From assembly GCA_934320655.1 (NCBI GenBank), contig CAKRFN010000011.1, positions 1-64,000 on the forward strand: a stretch of DNA of 64,000 nt. Direction: 5' to 3'. Below, piece after piece: positions 33,746 to 42,990 of the stretch. The notes under the pieces are model-generated. The model saw only the letters and a program-made list of their open reading frames with translations. It searched no databases and was not told where the DNA came from. Every line of letters starts with the position of its first letter. Within the stretch, counting starts at the first letter, position 1. Made by a program: the position numbers and the translations under genes. The stretch is from an uncultured Eubacterium sp. GTDB lineage: Bacteria > Bacillota > Clostridia > Lachnospirales > Lachnospiraceae.

Positions 33746-35935
33746 TTAGTCATTTGACAGATGCAGCACCCGCTCCTGAATCTCCTGCGTGCGTCCCTGA
33801 TTCCAGAACTGCGTGCCGATGTAACCGCAGGTACGCCGCGCCACAAACAGGGTCTCCTGATCGCGGTTGCCGCAGTTGGGGCATTCCCAGACGAGCTTGC
33901 CGCTGTGGTCTTTGACGATCTTGATCTCCCCGTCATAATTGCACTTCTCGCAGAAATCACTCTTTGTGTTGAGCTCCGCATACATAATATTGTCGTAAAT
34001 GTATTTCATAACCTCAAGCACTGCCGAGATATTGTGCTGCATATTCGGCACCTCCACATAGCTGATCGCGCCTCCGGGCGATAGCTTCTGAAACTCGGAC
34101 TCGAATTTCAGCTTGGAAAATGCATCGATTTTTTCTGTCACATGCACGTGATAGCTGTTCGTAATATAGTTTTTATCCGTGACACCCGGAATAATTCCGT
34201 AGCGCCGCTGTAAGCATTTTGCAAATTTATACGTCGTAGACTCCATCGGTGTGCCGTATACCGAATAGCTGATATTCTCCGCTGCCTTCCACTCGGCACA
34301 CTTGTCGTTGAGCTTCTGCATGACAGCGAGTGCAAACGGCTTTGCCTCCGGGTCGGTGTGTGATTTTCCGGTCATACGGACACACATCTCATACAGTCCC
34401 GCATAGCCGAGCGAAATCGTGGAATAGCCATCGTAGAGCAGCTTGTCAATGACTTCGCCCTTTTTCAGACGCGCCAGCGCTCCGTACTGCCACAGAATCG
34501 GAGCCACATCGGAAGGTGTTCCGAGCAGGCGCTCATGCCGGCAGCGCAGCGCACGGTGACACAGCTCCAGCCGCTCCTCTAAAATCTCCCAGAAACGCTC
34601 CATGTCCCCGCCGGACGCACATGCCGCATCCACCAGATTGATCGTGACAACGCCCTGATTGAATCTGCCGTAAAACTTGTAGCTGCCGTCCGCATTTTTC
34701 TGTTTTTCCTCAACCGTTAGAAATGACCGGCAGCCCATACAGGTATACACGTTGCCACCTTTGAGCTCACGCATCATTTTTGCTGATATATAATCGGGCA
34801 CGAGACGCTTTGCGGAGCATTTTGCTGCCAGCTCGGTCAGATACCAGTATTTCGAATCCTCGTGAATATTGTCCTCGTCCAGCACATAGATCAGCTTCGG
34901 GAATGCAGGTGTGATCCATACGCCCTTATCATTTTTGACACCCTGCATCCGCTGGCGTAGTGTCTCCTCGATCACCATTGCCAGATCGTCCCGTGTCTGA
35001 CCGTCTGCAACCTCGTCCAGATACATAAAGACCGTCACAAACGGCGACTGTCCGTTACAGGTCATGAGTGTGTTGAGCTGATACTGGATGATCTGGACAC
35101 CCTGTGTCACCTCGCGCGCCAGTCTGGACGCTACCACGCGCGCAATGATCTCCTGATCCATGCTGTCACCGCACGCCTTACGCTCTGCCTCGACCTCTGC
35201 ACGGATTCTCTGACGGCTGATATCAACAAACGGTGCCAGATGCGCCAGCGAAAACGACTGCCCACCGTACTGGTTCGATGCGACCTGTGCGACGATCTGT
35301 GTCGTCACATTGCAGGCGATGGAAAAGCTGTGCGGCTTGTCGATACGTGTGCCGTTGATCACGGTTCCGTTTTCAAGCATATCCTGCAGGTTAATCAGAT
35401 CGCAGTTGTGCTCCTTCTGTGCATAGTAATCCATATCGTGAAAATGGATGATGCCCTCGTTATGCGCATGCACGATCTCCTCCGGCAACAGAATCCGGTT
35501 GCTCAGATCCTTGCTCACCTCTCCCGCCATATAGTCGCGCTGTGTAGAGTTGATGACCGGATTTTTATTGGAATTTTCCTGTTTGACTTCCTCGTTGATC
35601 CGCTCGAGCAGGGCGAGAATGCCATTGTCGGTCGAATTGGCTTTGCGCGCCAACTCTCTCGTATAGCGGTAGCGCACATACTTCTGTGCGACTTCGTAGC
35701 CGCGCATCTGCATGATACCCTTTTCTACCATGTCCTGAATCTCCTCCACACTGACTGTGTGCAGGGATTCCGCGACCTGATCCTTCACGTTGTTCGCGAT
35801 CGCCCGGATCTGGCATTCGCTCAGCTTATAAATGTCTTCTATCTCATGATTTGCCTTGGAGATTGCATTTACGATCTTCTCCTCCTCAAAATCTACTTCT
35901 TTTCCGTCTCTTTTGATGATCCTGTAGTTTTCCAT
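33746..35935 (-). CDS. nrdD: Anaerobic (class III) ribonucleoside-triphosphate reductase NrdD
   Basis: 729 residues. N-terminal ATP-cone (about 1-95, IIKRDGKEVDFEEEKI), then the reductase barrel with NTLMTCNGQSPFVT and the Cys region TCMGCRSFLT. The C-terminal zinc site has CEKC and CPNC, followed by the glycyl-radical loop RRTCGYIG (Gly near residue 705). It makes dNTPs without oxygen using formate, after activation by a radical SAM enzyme. GGAGAAAAGAC precedes the ATG. No NrdR box was recognised in the 242-bp gap upstream, which holds a palindromic repeat instead. Confidence 0.94.
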   Translation of the reverse strand: MENYRIIKRDGKEVDFEEEKIVNAISKANHEIEDIYKLSECQIRAIANNVKDQVAESLHTVSVEEIQDMVEKGIMQMRGYEVAQKYVRYRYTRELARKANSTDNGILALLERINEEVKQENSNKNPVINSTQRDYMAGEVSKDLSNRILLPEEIVHAHNEGIIHFHDMDYYAQKEHNCDLINLQDMLENGTVINGTRIDKPHSFSIACNVTTQIVAQVASNQYGGQSFSLAHLAPFVDISRQRIRAEVEAERKACGDSMDQEIIARVVASRLAREVTQGVQIIQYQLNTLMTCNGQSPFVTVFMYLDEVADGQTRDDLAMVIEETLRQRMQGVKNDKGVWITPAFPKLIYVLDEDNIHEDSKYWYLTELAAKCSAKRLVPDYISAKMMRELKGGNVYTCMGCRSFLTVEEKQKNADGSYKFYGRFNQGVVTINLVDAACASGGDMERFWEILEERLELCHRALRCRHERLLGTPSDVAPILWQYGALARLKKGEVIDKLLYDGYSTISLGYAGLYEMCVRMTGKSHTDPEAKPFALAVMQKLNDKCAEWKAAENISYSVYGTPMESTTYKFAKCLQRRYGIIPGVTDKNYITNSYHVHVTEKIDAFSKLKFESEFQKLSPGGAISYVEVPNMQHNISAVLEVMKYIYDNIMYAELNTKSDFCEKCNYDGEIKIVKDHSGKLVWECPNCGNRDQETLFVARRTCGYIGTQFWNQGRTQEIQERVLHLSND

Positions 35936-36111
35936 GTCTTTTCTCCGCTATTTTTCTACTCATACGGAAGCGCCAGTTGTCGATTTTTTCGACAGATTTC
36001 GCACGTTCAGACCCACTTCCGCTATCATGTACTTATCATAGCCGATTCTTTTTCAAAATGGAACCCCTTTTTTGCAAAATGTTGAACTTTTTTCCGTGTC
36101 AACTACTAGAT

Positions 36112-36167
36112 GTTGTGTTTTCATGTGATGAAAAATTTCTATCACATGAAATGCTCCGCAGGGATAC
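36112..36167 (+). repeat. Palindromic intergenic repeat, copy 1
   Basis: The core is a perfect 11-bp inverted repeat, TTTCATGTGAT and ATCACATGAAA (36119-36129 and 36141-36151), with an 11-nt spacer. It is followed by ATGCTCCGCAGGGATAC. The whole unit recurs inverted at 49951-50002. No T-run follows, so it is not a simple terminator. It lies between trmO and nrdD. Confidence 0.6.
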
Positions 36168-36177
36168 GCTCTGATAC

Positions 36178-36867
36178 CTACAACCGTACCACATCTGTGA
36201 CCGACAGATACCTGTCACGCACTATAAAATGAATATCCCAGCCCGCATAGGCGATCTTATACACACGTTCCGGATCACGGTGCACTGCCGGTCGTGGGTC
36301 CTGCTGCAAAAAAGCGATCGCGCCCGCCCGCTTCTCCTGCGGCAGACGTTCCAGTAACGTCTGCGGAAATTCGACCTCCAGCGCGTGTTCCTTGACACGG
36401 TCGCCAAAGCCGCCAACTGCATCGGGATGGGCATCGACATATGGCAGATACGGTTTGACATCATAGATCGGTGTGCCGTCCATCAGGTCCACACTCGCGA
36501 CAACGAGCACAGGTCCGTATTTTTCATCCTGACGCAGTCCTACGAGCCGCACACACGACAGCCCGATCGGATTCGGGCGAAACGGGGAGCGCGTCGCGAA
36601 AATACCCATGCGTGTTTTTCCTCCGAGTCTTGGCGGCTTGACCGTCGCTGACCAGTGCTCGCGCTTTGCCTCGGAAAACTCCCACAGCAGCCACAGGTGC
36701 GAATATTCCTCAATCCCGCGAAACGCCTCCATCTGCCGGTACTCCGGCTCGAATATGATCTCCCCCGTCAGCTCGTCCACGAGGCTGCTCTGGCGCGGGA
36801 TGCCGAACTTTGTCGGAAAATCGGTGTGGATGTGGGCGATCACACGGATAGTAGATTGTGTCGGCAT
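36178..36867 (-). CDS. trmO: tRNA (adenine37-N6)-methyltransferase TrmO (TsaA/YaeB family)
   Basis: 229 residues. Family core visible: HTDFPTKFGIPRQ, GIEEYSHLWLLWEFS, GIFATRSPFRPNPIGLS and VKPYLPYVDAH. These form the SAM-binding beta-barrel that N6-methylates t6A37 of threonine tRNAs. A C-terminal extension (about 160-229) is normal for the longer bacterial form. Start at 36867 chosen for AAAGGAGG at 7 nt. It sits downstream of the MATE gene, separated by the long repeat element at 36888, from which any own promoter must come. Confidence 0.9.
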   Translation of the reverse strand: MPTQSTIRVIAHIHTDFPTKFGIPRQSSLVDELTGEIIFEPEYRQMEAFRGIEEYSHLWLLWEFSEAKREHWSATVKPPRLGGKTRMGIFATRSPFRPNPIGLSCVRLVGLRQDEKYGPVLVVASVDLMDGTPIYDVKPYLPYVDAHPDAVGGFGDRVKEHALEVEFPQTLLERLPQEKRAGAIAFLQQDPRPAVHRDPERVYKIAYAGWDIHFIVRDRYLSVTDVVRL

Positions 36868-36887
36868 GATACTGCCTCCTTTCAAAG

Positions 36888-37355
36888 TGTTATTGCGTGA
36901 CTATTTTAAAATATTTGCCGGACGACAGTCGCAGCAGTTTCCCGATCAGGCTGCTCCGATTGCCCTGCGGTGTCTCGCTTTGTTTTGCCAAGTACCGCTG
37001 GCTCTGTCTGCAAGCTCGCACTTCGCCGGACAAACGTCGCATCTGACGGGAACTACTGCAACTGCCGCCGGCAGCCATAGGTTACGCAACGCAAAACATT
37101 CATAGCGTAAAGCGGCATGTGGGCACAAGCCTGCCAACCGTCGTGGATGCAGCGCGAGCAACCGTGCATCTGTTTGCTGCTTTTGCACGATGGAGATGAG
37201 ACTCCAAATTGTGGAAGCCTTTGCTGACACAATTTTGCTTTGCGGAGGCTCATCGGAATGGTTCGTGCAATAAAGCAAACCAGATGCACTTGCGGGAGCT
37301 GCAAGTACGAAACATAGTGCTCACATGCCTCAAAACACCACATAAATAATCCCGC
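36888..37355 (+). repeat. Structured non-coding repeat element, long copy
   Basis: About 470 bp without a credible gene between trmO and the MATE gene. Its left end (ttgcgtgactattttaaaat) matches the left end of the MITE at 46424. Its centre (ttttgcacgatggagatgag at 37182) and its end (ggttcgtgcaataaagcaaa; gcgggagctgcaag) match the element at 48256. A stretch near the right end (gtgctcacatgcctcaaaa) matches the MITE again. It thus carries parts of both other copies and may represent the longest family member. Right terminal repeat is degraded. Borders approximate. Confidence 0.65.
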
Positions 37356-37367
37356 CATTGCTGTCTC

Positions 37368-38786
37368 CTACCGATACAGCCGCTCCCGCTGCCGCAGCAT
37401 ATACCCGCCTCCGATGAGATCGGCGAGCGCCCACCCGATCGGCACAGACACCCAGATGCCGCGCACACCGATCACCGGTATCGCAGACAGCGCATACGCC
37501 AGCACAACGCGCGTGCCGAGCGACGCGACCGTGAGGATCACCGACATCATCGGGCGGTTCATCGCACGATAATAGCCATACAGTAAAAACAGGATGCCGA
37601 TTCCGACATAGCATGCCCCTTCGATGCGCAGATATTCCACGCCAGTCTGTATGATCTGCTGTTCATCCGCCGAAATAAAGATTCCCATGAGCTGCGGTGC
37701 AAGCGCACAGACAACCGCGCTGATCACGATACAGAAAATACCAGAGAGACACACCGCGCTGCGCACACCTTTTTTGATGCGATCAAACGCTCCCGCACCG
37801 TAATTTTGTGCCACATACGTTGAAAACGCATTCCCGAAATCCTGCACCGGCATGTAGGCAAACGAATCGATCTTGACCGCCGCCGCAAACGCCGCCATCG
37901 TGACTGCCCCAAAGCTGTTGACCAGCCCCTGCACCATCAGAATGCCGAAATTCATGATCGACTGCTGAAGGCTTGTGAGCATTGACAGTTTCCAGATATC
38001 CGACAACAGCGCGCTGCTCCATCTGCAATCCGCACGCCGCGGCATGAGCTGTGGCACGCGAAACAGTGTATACACCAGAATACCGATCCCTGCCGCATAC
38101 TGGGCGATCACGGTCGCGCCTGCCGCGCCGCGGAGCCCCAGATGCAGTACCGGAACTGCAATCAGATCAAGCACGACATTTCCGACTGCCGACAATGACA
38201 AAAACACGAGCGGCACCACGGAGTTTCCGACCGCCCGCAGGACATTGGCACAGTAATTATATAGAAACGTCGCGATCATCCCCGCGAAAATCACCTGCAA
38301 ATACATCCGCATGCCGTCCTGTACCTCCATCGGCACGCGAAGCAGCCACAAAATACCGTCCAGCCCCGCATAGACCCCGATATTTAGCACGACTGCCACT
38401 GATAAAATCAGACAGAAGGACATAAAAATACACTGGCGCATCCGCTGTGATGCGCCTCTGCCGTATTCCATCGAAATAGATACGCCGCTGCCCATGCACA
38501 ATCCGAGCATGATCGATGTCAGAAACGTCATCAGCGTGTAGGACGAGCCGACCGCGGCTAATGCATTCGATCCGAGAAATTTGCCGACCACCCACGCATC
38601 CGCGAGATTGTACATCTGCTGTAACAGATTTCCCGCCATGAGCGGCAGTGCAAATTTTATCATGTTAGATGTAATAGAACCTTTTGTAAAATCCATACTG
38701 TGATCCGGCGATTCCATACCGACACGAAGCATCCGTGTCCCTGATATTTCTAATACGGAATCGCTACTTACCTTCTTTCCAGTCAT
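37368..38786 (-). CDS. MATE-family efflux transporter at the end of the fab operon
   Basis: 472 residues as given. The MATE core starts near residue 30 (FTKGSITSNMIKFALPLMAG), with the second half at LSMLTSLQQSIMNFG near 265. The first 30 residues have no family similarity, so the real start may be the ATG at 38717 or 38696; none has a strong ribosome binding site. The frame overlaps the end of the GTPase-nuclease gene by 23 nt, so translation is probably coupled. The exported compound is unknown; membership in a lipid-synthesis operon is unusual. Confidence 0.82.
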   Translation of the reverse strand: MTGKKVSSDSVLEISGTRMLRVGMESPDHSMDFTKGSITSNMIKFALPLMAGNLLQQMYNLADAWVVGKFLGSNALAAVGSSYTLMTFLTSIMLGLCMGSGVSISMEYGRGASQRMRQCIFMSFCLILSVAVVLNIGVYAGLDGILWLLRVPMEVQDGMRMYLQVIFAGMIATFLYNYCANVLRAVGNSVVPLVFLSLSAVGNVVLDLIAVPVLHLGLRGAAGATVIAQYAAGIGILVYTLFRVPQLMPRRADCRWSSALLSDIWKLSMLTSLQQSIMNFGILMVQGLVNSFGAVTMAAFAAAVKIDSFAYMPVQDFGNAFSTYVAQNYGAGAFDRIKKGVRSAVCLSGIFCIVISAVVCALAPQLMGIFISADEQQIIQTGVEYLRIEGACYVGIGILFLLYGYYRAMNRPMMSVILTVASLGTRVVLAYALSAIPVIGVRGIWVSVPIGWALADLIGGGYMLRQRERLYR

Positions 38787-41544
38787 TTACCTGCTTCGCA
38801 AACGGAAAGTGCTTCTCACCTTTTGGATACTCCTTGTCCAGATACACCTCCCGGATGTCACGCTCCGCTGCCTGCACCTCCAGCCGCAGCTCATTCGACG
38901 ACATGCGAAGTGCACCTCCGGAGCTGACGGTGAGCTGTTCAAGCCCGTCTGACGTAGCAACGGTCACTTTGACCTTTTTTCCGAGTGTGCGGACATATTC
39001 CTCGATATACATATCCGCGGTCTGTCCCTCGCGCGTAAACACGAGCCGGATATTGTGGTAATCCTGTTCACTGCCCGCGCCGCCTTTCCGTTTGTACGCA
39101 TCGTAGACAACGATCAGATGGCACTTTTTATAGCCCTGGTAATTGCATAAAATATCATTCAGCCGGTCGCGCGCCGCATCGAGATTGTGCGCCGCCAGAG
39201 TTTTGAGATCTTCCCATGCAAAAATCACATTATAACCGTCTACGATCAGGTATTCGTCCGGCGCCGCTGCCGGTTTTCTCGGATAAGAGGTGTCCTCCGG
39301 ACGATGGAGCCGCGATGCATAGGACTTCGTCTTTTGCATCGGTGCACTCCCCCTCTCATAGCCCAGATCCGTATCCGTTGCCCCTGTACGGCGCTTCACC
39401 TCACCGAATGTGCGCGTAAAAATCTCCTGCAGCTCCTGTTCATCGGCATAGCCGCCACCACCTGAACGGCTCGTGCGTGCCGCTTCCCGTGCCTGCAAAA
39501 CGCGCGCCTGTTCCTCCAACAGTGCCTGCTCGTATGCTTTCATATCTACAGAACCGAGCACACGGATACCGTCCGCAGCAGATGCAGCATCCGCAGAAAA
39601 TCCGCTGTCCAGATGCATGTATGCTTCCACCTCATACCACGGCACGACAAAGCCTGCACCGTGCGCGCAGAATACGGATCCGGTCGGTCGATCCAGATCT
39701 GCCTCACTGTCATAACCGATCTCTGAGACGATCTGCTCCTGTCTGGACGGCTCAACCGGCTCGTAGCCGGACAGCTCCAGTGTCAGCCGTCCGCAGCCTC
39801 TCGTATATGCGTTGACTTCCGACAAATACCCCTGCATCTGCTCTGCCGGTGCCGTGCCCGTCAGTCTTGTCATCACTCCATCCGCAGCAGTCTCCGGCGG
39901 CTCAAAGCTGCCCTTCATCCGCTGGATATCTGCCATCGCATGTCCGATCTGTTCGGTCGGCACATCCAGAATAAACCGGTAATACGGCTCTAACAACACA
40001 TTCTGTGCCTTTTTCAATCCCTGCCGGATCGCACGGTACGTCGCCTGACGGAAATCACCGCCCTCCGTATGCTTTTGATGCGCGCGTCCGGTCAGCAGAG
40101 TAATCCGTACATCGGTGATCGGCGCACCGGTCAATACGCCCGGATGCTCCCGCTCCTGTATATGCGTCAGAATCAGCCGCTGCCAGTTGCGGTCAAGCAC
40201 ATCCTCCTTGCAAGCAGTCGCAATCTCTATGCCGCTGCCGCGCTCGCCGGGCTCTAACAACAGATGCACCTCTGCATAGTGGCGCAGCGGTTCGTAATGT
40301 CCGACTCCCTCTACCGGCGCAGCGATCGTTTCCTTATATACAATGTGCCCCTCCGCAAACGAGACTTCCTCGTGAAAACGCTGCCAGATCAGATTTTTGA
40401 GCACCTGTGTCTGCACCTCGCCCATGAGCTGCATGTGGATCTCCCGCGAACGCTCATTCCAGATCACATGCAGAAGCGGATCTTCTTCCTCAAGCTGGCG
40501 CAGCTTCCCTAAAAATACAAATGCATCGCATGTTTCCGGCAATACGATCCGATAGGTCATGACCGGCGCGAGACTCGGCGGTGCGAGTGTGCTTAACGCT
40601 CCTAGCCCGTCCCCCGCCGCTGTAGCAGTAAGCCCCGGCAGCGCGCACACATCACCTGCGCACACCTGATCGACCGCCTCGTATTTTGTGCCTGAATACA
40701 GGCGGATCTGATTGACCTTTTCCGGTTCTTCCCCTCCTGTGTCGAGCACTTCTTTTACCTGTAATCTGCCTCCGGTCAGACGAACCCAGCTCAGACGGTT
40801 TCCGGCATCATCCCGTGAAATTTTAAACACGCGCGCCCCGAAAGCACCATCCGCATCCCACGGAGGCTCTGGAAGATACTGCTCCATGCCGTCTAACAGC
40901 TCTCGCACGCCCTCATCCCTTAACGCTGTACCAAAAAAGCAGGGGAAGATCTTCCGCCCCTGTACATGCGCCGCGAGTGTTTCCTCGTCCAGCGCTCCCT
41001 CTGCCAGAAAGTGATTCAGCAGTTCTTCCTCACACATGGCTATATTTTCCATCCACTGCGCATCATGTGCCGCAGAAAAATTCTGGCATCCGTCAGACAG
41101 CTCCCGTTGCAGCTCCGCCATCAGCTCCTCCTGCTGCCGGTCTGACAGATCCATTTTATTGATAAACAAAAACACCGGAAGCCGGTAGTGCTCAAACAGC
41201 TTCCAAAGTGTCCGCGTGTGGCTCTGCACGCCATCCGTCGCACTGATGACGAGCACAGCGGCATCGAGCACGCTCAGCACGCGCTCCATCTCACCGGAAA
41301 AATCCACATGCCCCGGTGTGTCGAGCAGTGTGATCTCGCGCTCCTTCCATGTAAAACGCGCCTGCTTGGAAAAGATCGTGATGCCACGCGCCCGCTCCTG
41401 CTCATCCGTGTCTAAAAAGGCATCCTTATGATCCACGCGGCCCAGGGAACGGATCACGCCGGATTCGTATAAGATACTCTCCGACAGCGTCGTCTTTCCT
41501 GCGTCTACATGGGCAAGAATGCCGATACTTCTTTTTTTCATCAT
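38764..41544 (-). CDS. EF-G/TetM-like ribosomal GTPase fused to a C-terminal Rae1-type NYN ribonuclease domain
   Basis: 926 residues, about 280 longer than TetM. Residues 1 to about 650 form a translational GTPase of the ribosome-protection type: AHVDAGKTTL (G1, 10-19), ARGITI (G2), DTPGHVDF (G3), NKMD (G4), then domains II to V. After a charged linker, about residues 770-910 are a YacP/Rae1-like NYN domain: LIVDGYNVIFAWEDLK, VVYDAYKRKGG, FTREGQTADMYIE, ATSDGLEQ. Rae1 of Bacillus subtilis cuts mRNA in the ribosomal A site. The fusion could place that nuclease at stalled ribosomes. The 4-nt overlap with marR couples them. Calling it tetracycline resistance is not justified. Confidence 0.85.
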   Translation of the reverse strand: MMKKRSIGILAHVDAGKTTLSESILYESGVIRSLGRVDHKDAFLDTDEQERARGITIFSKQARFTWKEREITLLDTPGHVDFSGEMERVLSVLDAAVLVISATDGVQSHTRTLWKLFEHYRLPVFLFINKMDLSDRQQEELMAELQRELSDGCQNFSAAHDAQWMENIAMCEEELLNHFLAEGALDEETLAAHVQGRKIFPCFFGTALRDEGVRELLDGMEQYLPEPPWDADGAFGARVFKISRDDAGNRLSWVRLTGGRLQVKEVLDTGGEEPEKVNQIRLYSGTKYEAVDQVCAGDVCALPGLTATAAGDGLGALSTLAPPSLAPVMTYRIVLPETCDAFVFLGKLRQLEEEDPLLHVIWNERSREIHMQLMGEVQTQVLKNLIWQRFHEEVSFAEGHIVYKETIAAPVEGVGHYEPLRHYAEVHLLLEPGERGSGIEIATACKEDVLDRNWQRLILTHIQEREHPGVLTGAPITDVRITLLTGRAHQKHTEGGDFRQATYRAIRQGLKKAQNVLLEPYYRFILDVPTEQIGHAMADIQRMKGSFEPPETAADGVMTRLTGTAPAEQMQGYLSEVNAYTRGCGRLTLELSGYEPVEPSRQEQIVSEIGYDSEADLDRPTGSVFCAHGAGFVVPWYEVEAYMHLDSGFSADAASAADGIRVLGSVDMKAYEQALLEEQARVLQAREAARTSRSGGGGYADEQELQEIFTRTFGEVKRRTGATDTDLGYERGSAPMQKTKSYASRLHRPEDTSYPRKPAAAPDEYLIVDGYNVIFAWEDLKTLAAHNLDAARDRLNDILCNYQGYKKCHLIVVYDAYKRKGGAGSEQDYHNIRLVFTREGQTADMYIEEYVRTLGKKVKVTVATSDGLEQLTVSSGGALRMSSNELRLEVQAAERDIREVYLDKEYPKGEKHFPFAKQVNDWKEGK

Positions 41545-41984
41545 TTATGATATGCGGTTCTGAAATAATCGTTCAACTGCTTGAGCGAACGAACCAGAAT
41601 CCCCAGCTCCTCCTCCGATAGATTAGCCTTCGCATTGGCGATCATCTCCTCGTGGAAACGCCTGTGATGTTCATAAGCCGCCTTGCCGCGCTCCGTCAGC
41701 GTCAGATAAATGACACGCTTGTCCCTGTCACTTCTGGTACGGACGACATATCCGTGCTCTACCAGACCATCCACCGCCCTTGTCAGCGTTCCGGTCGTGA
41801 CAGACATCAGTCTGGCAACGTCCGAGCTGCGCTTTGCCTCGCCCAGCCCGATCGCTTCTACGATATGCATATCATTGTTTGTCATATCGGAAAATTCTTC
41901 TGTGATCAGACATTTTCCCTCAATATCCATCAGATCCTGAAACAGATGGACCAGTACCTCATTTAATGTCTCGTCTGTATTCAT
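41541..41984 (-). CDS. MarR-family regulator, FabT-like
   Basis: 147 residues, the size of FabT. Winged helix-turn-helix with SSDVARLMSVTTGTLTRAVDGL (recognition helix) and the wing YVVRTRSDRDKRVIYLTLTERG. FabT represses fatty-acid synthesis genes in streptococci with acyl-ACP as corepressor. Here the gene follows fabH by 12 bp with AAAGGAG, inside the fab operon rather than at its head. Candidate FabT half-sites are present at the acpP promoter. The same gene is coupled to the GTPase-nuclease by an ATGA overlap. Confidence 0.82.
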   Translation of the reverse strand: MNTDETLNEVLVHLFQDLMDIEGKCLITEEFSDMTNNDMHIVEAIGLGEAKRSSDVARLMSVTTGTLTRAVDGLVEHGYVVRTRSDRDKRVIYLTLTERGKAAYEHHRRFHEEMIANAKANLSEEELGILVRSLKQLNDYFRTAYHK

Positions 41985-41996
41985 ATTTCGACTCCT

Positions 41997-42968
41997 TTAC
42001 CATTGAATCACTGCGGCTCCCCACGTCAGACCGGCACCAAAGCCAGCCAAAACGATATGCTCTTTTTTTCTTATCATACCATTTTTATTCAAAGAATCCA
42101 AGAGGATCGGTATACTTGCCGCAGAAATATTTCCACATTCCTGTAAATTCATCGGAAATTTGTCCACCGGCTGCCCCAGCCGCTTTGCCACAGACTGGAT
42201 GATCCGGCTGTTTGCCTGATGTAACACAAAATGATCTATGTCCGATAATGTAAGCCCTGCCTGCTCCACCGCCTCTGTGATGACCTGCGGCACGGTGCCC
42301 ACCGCAAACCGGTACACCGCCTGTCCATCCATCTCAACATACAAATGTTCCGGCTCATGCGCAGTATACGGATTGACGAGCGGACGGCCGCCGCAGGATA
42401 ACACGCCCCCGCGCGCCCCGTCCGAATACTGTACAAATGTCTGAAAACCTCCGGCAGTCTCATCCGGCAGCTCACGCACAACCGCAGCTCCGGCGCCGTC
42501 ACCAAAGAGTACACATGTCCCGCGATCCGTCCAGTCCAGCATCTTTGATAACGTCTCGGCACCGATAATCAGCGCATTTTTATATACACCGCCACGCAGA
42601 TAGACGGCTGCCGTATTCAGCGCAAACAGAAATCCGGAGCATGCCGCATGCAGGTCAAAAGCGACGGCGTGCGCCGCACCGAGCGCCGCCTGCACCTCAC
42701 AGGCGAGCGTCGGCAGCACATGATCGGCAGACAGTGTCGCCGCAATAATCAGATCGAGCTCCTCCGGCTGTATGCCCGCCTCTGCGAGTGCCCGGCGCGC
42801 CGCAGCTACGGACAACCCAGTCGTTGTCTCCTCCACAGCCAGATGCCTTGCGCGGATTCCGGTCCGGCTGCTGATCCACTCGTCCGATGTATCCATGATC
42901 TGTGCCAAGTCGTCATTTGTTACGCGCTTTTCGGGAAGGGCACTTCCGGTTCCACATATTTTAATCAT
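41997..42968 (-). CDS. fabH: 3-oxoacyl-ACP synthase III FabH
   Basis: 323 residues. Condenses an acyl-CoA with malonyl-ACP to start fatty acids. N-terminus TGSALPEKRVTNDDL, substrate-binding WISSRTGIRARH, nucleophile in DLHAACSGFLFAL (Cys near 112), then the His in VLHQANSRI and Asn in ECGNISAASIP complete the triad. Located after accDA with a 22-bp gap and before marR. In many Firmicutes fabH is first in the operon; here it is late. Confidence 0.93.
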   Translation of the reverse strand: MIKICGTGSALPEKRVTNDDLAQIMDTSDEWISSRTGIRARHLAVEETTTGLSVAAARRALAEAGIQPEELDLIIAATLSADHVLPTLACEVQAALGAAHAVAFDLHAACSGFLFALNTAAVYLRGGVYKNALIIGAETLSKMLDWTDRGTCVLFGDGAGAAVVRELPDETAGGFQTFVQYSDGARGGVLSCGGRPLVNPYTAHEPEHLYVEMDGQAVYRFAVGTVPQVITEAVEQAGLTLSDIDHFVLHQANSRIIQSVAKRLGQPVDKFPMNLQECGNISAASIPILLDSLNKNGMIRKKEHIVLAGFGAGLTWGAAVIQW

Positions 42969-42990
42969 CCTATACTCCTTATATGTAATC

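Noticed and set aside
36119..36151. CRP/FNR-type site or terminator before nrdD
   Set aside because: The arms contain TGTGA/TCACA, but the spacing is 13 bp rather than 6, and no T-run follows, so neither identification holds. Kept as an unexplained repeat.
35936..36177. NrdR box upstream of nrdD
   Set aside because: No pair of ACAnnATAnnTTGT-like sequences was found in the gap.
2181..38786. The three MATE genes as a recent duplication
   Set aside because: Their sequences diverge along the whole length and they lie in unrelated contexts, so they are separate family members.
38764..41544. Tetracycline resistance gene (tetM/tetO type)
   Set aside because: The GTPase part is similar to ribosome-protection proteins, but the extra nuclease domain and the operon context do not match an acquired tet gene. 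Resistance cannot be claimed from sequence alone.
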